From positions 248,001 to 312,000 of the forward strand of contig NC_010830.1 of the NCBI RefSeq assembly GCF_000020565.1: 64,000 bases of DNA. Reading direction: 5' to 3'. The stretch comes from Candidatus Amoebophilus asiaticus 5a2 (GTDB taxonomy: Bacteria > Bacteroidota > Bacteroidia > Cytophagales > Amoebophilaceae). The position numbers and the translations under genes are program-made. Under the pieces are notes generated by a model. It was not told the DNA's origin and did no database searches. It saw only the letters and a list, made by a program, of their open reading frames with translations. The number at the start of each line of letters is the position of its first letter. The first letter of the stretch is position 1. Shown piece by piece: positions 58,702 through 64,000 of this stretch.

Positions 58702-60489
58702 ATGAAAAAGCCGCTTGCCAGCTCCTTTTTACAGTTATTACTTTACATGCGCCCTTTTCGCAGGATATATCTTTCTGCGACTTTATATTCTTTTCTAAAT
58801 AAATTATTTGATCTCATGCCAGAGATATTGCTAGGTATTGCTGTAAACACAGTAGTAGCTAGGGAACAATCATGGCTAGCCAATTTAGGTTTTTGTGACC
58901 TTAAGATACAGCTTATCTTGCTGGGCTTAATGACAATGGTTGCCTATGGGCTAGAATCATTATCTGAATATTTATTTTCTATCCGATGGTGGAATCTTGC
59001 TCAAATTGTACAACATAATTTTAGAATGCAAGCCTTTGAACATGTTCAAAAAAGTACTATCACTTCTTTTTCTAAACAAAAAACAGGAAATCTTCTTTCT
59101 ATTCTCAACGATGATATCAACCAGCTTGAAAGATTTTTAGAAGAGGGTATAGATAAAATTATTGAGGTTATTGGTACTAGTATCTTTGTAGGTAGTATCT
59201 TCTTTTTCCTCGCGCCTCAAATAGCAATATTTGTTGTTATTCCTATCCCAATTATTATATACAGTACCTTTCGGTTTCAAAAAAAGCTAAGTCCATATTA
59301 CCTAAATATAAGGGAAAAAGCAGGGCTTGTAGGTGCTTTTCTAGCAAACAGCCTATTAGGGTTATTAGCAACAAAAAGTTTAGTAGCCGAACAACTTGAA
59401 AAAAAGAAACTAGAAAAAGCTAGTATGGCTTATAAAGATGCTAGCTTCAATGCTATCCGTTGGGGAGCACTTTTGGTCCCTATCATACGCTTTGTTATAT
59501 TGTCAGGTATCTTAGTAACCTTAATTTATGGGGGTAAATTAACGATAGAACAAAAGTTAGATGTAGGTGTTTACAGTATTCTTATATTCCTTACACAACG
59601 GTTACTTTGGCCTTTTACAGAAATAGCAGATATCATGATTAATTTCCAGCGCGTAATGGCTTCTACCCAGCGCCTGTTAAATTTATTTGAATTACCAACC
59701 GAAAACTCCCCTGATAATATAGTGCCCATTAAAGGAAGAATTACATTTGATGATGTTAGTTTTTCTTATCATAATCATACACCTAGTTTGCATAACCTTA
59801 CCTTTGCAACAGAACCCGGACAGCATATAGCCTTCGTAGGTGCCACAGGAGCTGGTAAATCCACCTTATTACATCTGCTATTAGGGTTTTACCTACCTAC
59901 TTCAGGTAAAATTTTCTTTGATAATAAAGAAATCCGAGAACTTTCTCTTCCAGGCTTAAGGAAACAGTTAGGTTTTGTAAGCCAAGAACCCTTTCTTTTT
60001 GAAGGTACTATAGCTGAGAATATTAGCTATGGTTATGTAGAAGCTACTCCTGAACAAATTATAGAAGCAGCAAAAAATGCAGCAGCACATGAGTTTATTA
60101 TGAGGCTTCCAGAAGGGTACGACACAATAATTGGAGAACGTGGCCAGAACCTGTCAGGAGGGCAAAAACAACGCCTTGCTATTGCAAGAGCTATTGTACG
60201 TAATCCAACTATTCTTATTCTAGATGAAGCGACTTCTTCGGTTGATAATGCTACTGAATTGGCCATTCAAAGGTCATTATCTAAGATTGGGCAAGGAAGG
60301 ACAATGATACTTATTGCTCATCGACTTTCTATGGTTAAACATGCCGATAAAATCTTTGTATTAAAGAAGGGATCAATTGCAGAGCAAGGAACACATGAAG
60401 AATTGCTCCAGCATGATAATGTGTATGCTAATCTTTGGAAGCTACAAATGGGCGAAACATTAACACATCCTGAACTGATTATTGATTAA
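58702..60489 (+). CDS. ABC exporter, fused permease and ATPase (MsbA-like)
   Basis: A 595-residue half-transporter: six transmembrane helices in the first 320 residues, then an ATPase domain. The ATPase has Walker A GATGAGKST near 390, the Q-loop in GFVSQEPFLFEG, signature LSGGQKQR, Walker B ILILDEATSSVD and the H-loop IAHRLSM. It belongs to the lipid/drug exporter group (MsbA, LmrA); whether it flips lipids or exports small molecules cannot be decided. It is a single gene followed by a hairpin. Confidence 0.92.
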   Translation: MKKPLASSFLQLLLYMRPFRRIYLSATLYSFLNKLFDLMPEILLGIAVNTVVAREQSWLANLGFCDLKIQLILLGLMTMVAYGLESLSEYLFSIRWWNLAQIVQHNFRMQAFEHVQKSTITSFSKQKTGNLLSILNDDINQLERFLEEGIDKIIEVIGTSIFVGSIFFFLAPQIAIFVVIPIPIIIYSTFRFQKKLSPYYLNIREKAGLVGAFLANSLLGLLATKSLVAEQLEKKKLEKASMAYKDASFNAIRWGALLVPIIRFVILSGILVTLIYGGKLTIEQKLDVGVYSILIFLTQRLLWPFTEIADIMINFQRVMASTQRLLNLFELPTENSPDNIVPIKGRITFDDVSFSYHNHTPSLHNLTFATEPGQHIAFVGATGAGKSTLLHLLLGFYLPTSGKIFFDNKEIRELSLPGLRKQLGFVSQEPFLFEGTIAENISYGYVEATPEQIIEAAKNAAAHEFIMRLPEGYDTIIGERGQNLSGGQKQRLAIARAIVRNPTILILDEATSSVDNATELAIQRSLSKIGQGRTMILIAHRLSMVKHADKIFVLKKGSIAEQGTHEELLQHDNVYANLWKLQMGETLTHPELIID

Positions 60490-60517
60490 GGTACCATTAA
60501 ATTTTTTAGAATATGTA

Positions 60518-60574
60518 CAAGTGCAGCTAGATTTTTATTAGTATATACTGTTTGTGTATATCTAGCTGTACTTG
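60518..60574 (+). terminator. Hairpin downstream of the ABC exporter
   Basis: A 15-bp stem with one G-U pair (CAAGTGCAGCTAGAT at 60518-60532 with 60560-60574) and a 27-base loop. It starts 29 bases past the stop and lacks a T tract. Confidence 0.5.
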
Positions 60575-60663
60575 GCTAATTAAATAACCAAACAAACTGT
60601 AAAGAAGAACCTAAAAGCATTTTTGAGCTCGCACAACCTGCTGTATAATGAGTTCTATTTTAA

Positions 60664-60873
60664 CTGTCAAATGTATCTGTTCACAGGTCTGTACAGAAAA
60701 AATTACTTCTTTTAACTAGGAACGGAATCTTCGCCTATAGAGCACCGGCTACTAACCATAAATTGCATATATACCAACCATAGACAACCATTTGTCAGTT
60801 GGTTGGCAAATGGAATTGGTATCTTCTACTAATTCTAAGACAATATAGACCTCTGAACAGATACCTATCAAAT
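60664..60873. mobile_element. Miniature element of the 8-9-bp-duplication family, copy 3
   Basis: The element proper is 60673-60864 (192 bp), with ends GTATCTGTTCACAGGTCT and AGACCTCTGAACAGATAC. Flanking nonamers CTGTCAAAT (60664-60672) and CTATCAAAT (60865-60873) agree at eight of nine positions. The interior is not obviously like the other two copies and has its own palindromic region. No coding capacity. Confidence 0.75.
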
Positions 60874-60920
60874 TTTTGTTTACAACTAATGCGAAGCTTT
60901 ATTTAGCAATCAATACAATA

Positions 60921-61905
60921 GAACTGCTGCGAAAAAGGTTGACAAAGAAGATAAAAAGGGTTAAGATGTAATTCTTATTATATAAAAGGAATAAGTATGC
61001 ATTTAACCTACACCAGGATAAGCAAACATCCCTATAACTTTAGAAGAATAACTGGCTTAAGTATAGAAACATTTGATAAATTAGTTTTAAAAGTAAGGCC
61101 TCTCTTTGAAGAGCTAGAATCGAGTAAGCTGCGCCATGGTAGGATGAGTCATTTACCTACCTTGGAAGATAAATTGCTCTGTGTACTCATGTATTATCGC
61201 ACTTATATTAGCCATGTGTTTTTAGGCTATTTGTTTAACTTACACAACTCTAACATATGCCGCTTGCTCGCGAAAAATGGAGCCATTACTAGCTAAGAAG
61301 ATTAGCATTAAAAAAGATCGCAGCTTAACCTCAGAAAAGGTATTGCGCATATTAGCAGATGTGAGTGAACAGCCTACGCAAAGACCTAGTAAAAAGCAAA
61401 AGAAATCATATTCAGGCAAGAAAAAGAGACATACTATAAAAACAGAGATAGTGATGGGAGAAGATGGAAAAATACTCTCTGTATCCAAATCTCATAAAGG
61501 AAAAGTGCATGACTTTAAAATCCGTAAAGGAGAAAAACTCTTACCTAAAGAAAGCTTAAAGCTAGCAGATAGTGGTTATCAAGGCTGGCAAAAGATACAG
61601 AGCAATGTCATGATACCCTACAAAAAGAGCCGTAAGCGGCCATTAACCAAGGAGCAGAAAGAACATAACAGAAAGCTATCCTCCATACGTATGAAGGTAG
61701 AGCATAAGATAAGAGAGATCAAGGTATTTAAGATTATGTCAGAAGTTTACCGTAACTTTCAGAAGAAATATAACCTGCGCTTTAATATTATAGCGGGTAT
61801 GATAAACTTCAAGCATGCTTTTTAACAAATAGCATCGCTACTGGCAAGATTCTCTCTCTGTTTTATTCAAATTCCTACTTTATTTTATCTCTTTCGCAGC
61901 AGCTC
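60921..61905 (+). mobile_element. IS5-like insertion sequence, copy B
   Basis: A 985-bp element, nearly identical to 16469-17452 but inverted. It begins GAACTGCTGCGAAAAAGG and ends CTTTCGCAGCAGCTC, with TA on each side. It is one base longer because of an insertion in the transposase gene. Confidence 0.9.
60997..61825 (+). pseudogene. DDE transposase (IS5 family), frameshifted
   Basis: It has the same protein as in copy A, but an extra base near 61267-61272 (in CTTGCTCGCGAAAA compared with CTTGTTAAGAAAA) shifts the frame after NICRLL. The first frame ends at 61296; the second runs from 61277 to 61825. The codon that is TGA in copy A is intact Gly here. The two copies are thus broken at different sites. 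Confidence 0.88.
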
Positions 61906-61970
61906 TAATATCCATTGCTAGTGAATAACACTTTAAGAAATCTAAATTTTACTCACAAATAATTAGCTGG

Positions 61971-64000
61971 TTAATCACAAAACTCTTTATTATTCCATAG
62001 ACATTTCAAAATTTCATATGCTTCCTCTACAGTATTAATGGCATGTATAGTTAAGCTTAGTTGATTTTTAAGTTCTTTCAGCTGACAACGTTGAGGATGT
62101 TCCTGTATATAATTAAGTATACAGTTCAAGGTTTCAGAGAAAACAGTTTTTGGTGGCGAAGGAATAAAATAACACCGCATAATATTATCTTTTAGCCTTA
62201 TCTTCTGTAAACATAGCTTTTTAGCTACCCATCTAAGTTTTACAGCTTTAATAAGTTCTTGGACTGACGTTGGTAGAGCACCAAATCTATCTTGTATTTC
62301 AACCTGGAAGTTTTCCAAACCTTTTTCGTTTTCTATGTTATCTAGTTTAGTATAAAGCCTTAGACGTTCGGTATCATTGTTTACATAGCTAGTAGGAATT
62401 AATAATTCCAAATCTGTTTCAAGCGTACAATCTATATTAGACAACTGACCTTTACGAGCTAGCTCTTCTGCGAATAACTCTTTGAATTCACTTTCTTTAA
62501 GTTCTTGCACTGCTTCATCTAGAATTTTACAATAGGCTTCAAATCCTACATCGGCTATAAATCCACTCTGTTCAGCGCCTAACAAATTACCGGCACCTCG
62601 AATATCCAAATCTCTCATAGCCACTTTAAATCCATCTCCTAATTCTGTAAATTCCTCTAAAGTACTTAATCGCTTGCGGGCTTCTTCAGTAAGGCTAGAG
62701 TTAGGTGGAGCTATTAAATAACAAAAAGCCTTCTTGTTAGACCTGCCAACCCTCCCACGCATTTGGTGCAAATCTGAAAGCCCAAACATATGACTATCGT
62801 TGATAATAATGGTATTGGCATTGGGAATATCTAGGCCTGATTCTATGATGTTGGTTGAAACCAAAATATCATATCCTCCAGCTATAAAAGTAAGCATCTT
62901 TTTCTCTAGCTGGTCTCCATCCATCTGGCCATGTGCAATACCAATTCTGTATTCAGGAACTAGCTTATAAAGCATATTTGCTACTTCTTGAATATTATTT
63001 ATTCGATTATGTACAAAAAATACTTGTCCACCTCGTTGTACCTCGTAGTGGATTGCATCTTGTACAATCTTTTTGTCAAAAGTGTGTATGGAAGTTTGCA
63101 CAGGTTGTCTGTTAGAAGGAGGGGTAGCAATAATACTTAAATCCCTGGCACCCATCAATGAAAAATGCAATGTTCTAGGAATAGGTGTTGCAGTAAGGGT
63201 TAGCACATCTACATTTACCTTAAACTCTTTAATACGATCTTTAGCCTTTACTCCAAACTTTTGCTCTTCGTCAACAACTAATAAGCCCAAATCTTTAAAC
63301 TCAAATGCTTTACCTAAAATTGTATGGGTACCAATTAGTATATCTATTTTACCTTGTGCTGCAGCTTCTTGGATTCTTTTAATCTCCTGCTTGGATTTAA
63401 ATCGATTGACATACTTAACATCAACAGGAAAATTAGATAATCTGTTCTTAAAAGATTCATAGTGTTGTAAGGCTAAAATAGTGGTAGGGACCAATACAGC
63501 AACTTGTTTACGGTCGTATACAGCCTTAAAAGCCGCTCGAATAGCTACTTCTGTCTTTCCAAACCCTACATCACCACATACCAATCTATCCATAGGATGT
63601 GGTGCCTCCATATCTTTTTTAACATCTGCAGTAGCAGATGCTTGGTCAGGAGTATCTTCATATATAAAAGATGATTCCATTTCAGCTTGTAAGAATGTAT
63701 CTTTACTAAATGCAAATCCAGGAGCATATTTTCGCTTACTGTATAGCTGAATAAGTTCTTTGGCAATAACTTGCACCTTATGCTTTACCTTTGACTTTTT
63801 CTGCTCCCAAGCACCACTACCAAGCTTGCTCATTGTAGGAACAATGCCTTCTTTACCTGTATATTTAGAAATTTTATGCAAAGCATGTAGGCTAAGGTAA
63901 ACGACATCATTATCCTTATATACAAGCCTTAGTACTTCTTGCACTTTATCATTTACAGAAACCCTACTAAGCCCAGAAAAACGAGCAATACCATGATCGA
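61971..64000 (-). CDS. mfd: Transcription-repair coupling factor Mfd, C-terminal part
   Basis: Mfd displaces stalled RNA polymerase and recruits UvrA. The frame is open to the window edge, so the N-terminal UvrB-like half is missing. Visible parts are the RNA-polymerase-interacting domain (DHGIARFSGL, VVYLSLHALHKISKYTG), then the helicase with VCGDVGFGKTEVAIRAA (Walker A), VVDEEQKFG (DEEQ box), LTLTATPIPRTLHFSLMGARD, STNIIESGLDIPNANTIII and QMRGRVGRS (motifs V and VI). The C-terminal TRCF domain follows to the stop at 61971. It completes, with uvrA, part of a transcription-coupled repair set. Confidence 0.96.
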   Translation of the reverse strand, partial: DHGIARFSGLSRVSVNDKVQEVLRLVYKDNDVVYLSLHALHKISKYTGKEGIVPTMSKLGSGAWEQKKSKVKHKVQVIAKELIQLYSKRKYAPGFAFSKDTFLQAEMESSFIYEDTPDQASATADVKKDMEAPHPMDRLVCGDVGFGKTEVAIRAAFKAVYDRKQVAVLVPTTILALQHYESFKNRLSNFPVDVKYVNRFKSKQEIKRIQEAAAQGKIDILIGTHTILGKAFEFKDLGLLVVDEEQKFGVKAKDRIKEFKVNVDVLTLTATPIPRTLHFSLMGARDLSIIATPPSNRQPVQTSIHTFDKKIVQDAIHYEVQRGGQVFFVHNRINNIQEVANMLYKLVPEYRIGIAHGQMDGDQLEKKMLTFIAGGYDILVSTNIIESGLDIPNANTIIINDSHMFGLSDLHQMRGRVGRSNKKAFCYLIAPPNSSLTEEARKRLSTLEEFTELGDGFKVAMRDLDIRGAGNLLGAEQSGFIADVGFEAYCKILDEAVQELKESEFKELFAEELARKGQLSNIDCTLETDLELLIPTSYVNNDTERLRLYTKLDNIENEKGLENFQVEIQDRFGALPTSVQELIKAVKLRWVAKKLCLQKIRLKDNIMRCYFIPSPPKTVFSETLNCILNYIQEHPQRCQLKELKNQLSLTIHAINTVEEAYEILKCLWNNKEFCD

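Noticed and set aside
1-64000. tRNA or rRNA genes
   Set aside because: Intergenic regions were scanned for T-loop-like sequence and cloverleaf stems; none convincing, though a covariance-model search could not be run.

Overview
The window is AT-rich DNA from a member of the Bacteroidota with an obligate intracellular lifestyle. It most resembles 'Candidatus Amoebophilus' or a close relative in the Amoebophilaceae (Cytophagales). The evidence for this inference is ankyrin-repeat lipoproteins beside housekeeping genes, a gldK-L-M-N (type IX secretion core) cluster, near-absence of Shine-Dalgarno sequences, a dicarboxylate exchanger, long non-coding gaps and many decayed insertion sequences. No tRNA, rRNA or CRISPR array was found.

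Layout. 1-10 kb: the 3' end of mtaB, two paralogous ankyrin lipoproteins, uvrA, a phospholipase D-like protein, a TA-flanked miniature element and a large divergently transcribed ankyrin lipoprotein with a charged helix. 10-16 kb: namZ-like muramidase, superoxide dismutase, tadA, ftsH and rsfS on the minus strand, with birA divergent. 16-18 kb: an IS5-like element inserted in a decayed SpoT-type HD-domain gene. 18-26 kb: yidC, two tandem queuosine-precursor-type transporters, a C4-dicarboxylate transporter and sufC-sufD. 26.7-33.4 kb: a minus-strand cell-shape operon, mreB-mreC-mreD-mrdA-rodA-tpiA-rbfA. 34-35 kb: a second type of IS5-family element. 35.4-39.9 kb: gldK-gldL-gldM-gldN. 40-44.6 kb: mraY, hisS and an outer-membrane barrel protein.

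45-50.4 kb is a graveyard of mobile DNA: a 77-bp mini-element, an IS481-family element next to it, an IS5-like pseudo-element split by an intact IS982-family element, and an IS982 remnant. 49-58 kb holds two paralogous small helix-turn-helix genes around rho, serS-adk-obg and an SRPBCC protein. 58.7-64 kb carries an ABC exporter, a second copy of the first IS in inverted orientation, and the C-terminal part of mfd.

The most notable unexplained structure is non-coding: two families of miniature inverted-repeat elements. One is flanked by TA and shares ends with the IS5-like element. The other (three copies, about 192-198 bp) has 18-bp terminal repeats and is bounded by 8-9 bp direct repeats; no matching transposase lies in the window. 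The genes otherwise describe a cell that builds peptidoglycan, exchanges metabolites with a host and presents ankyrin proteins and secretion machinery at its envelope.
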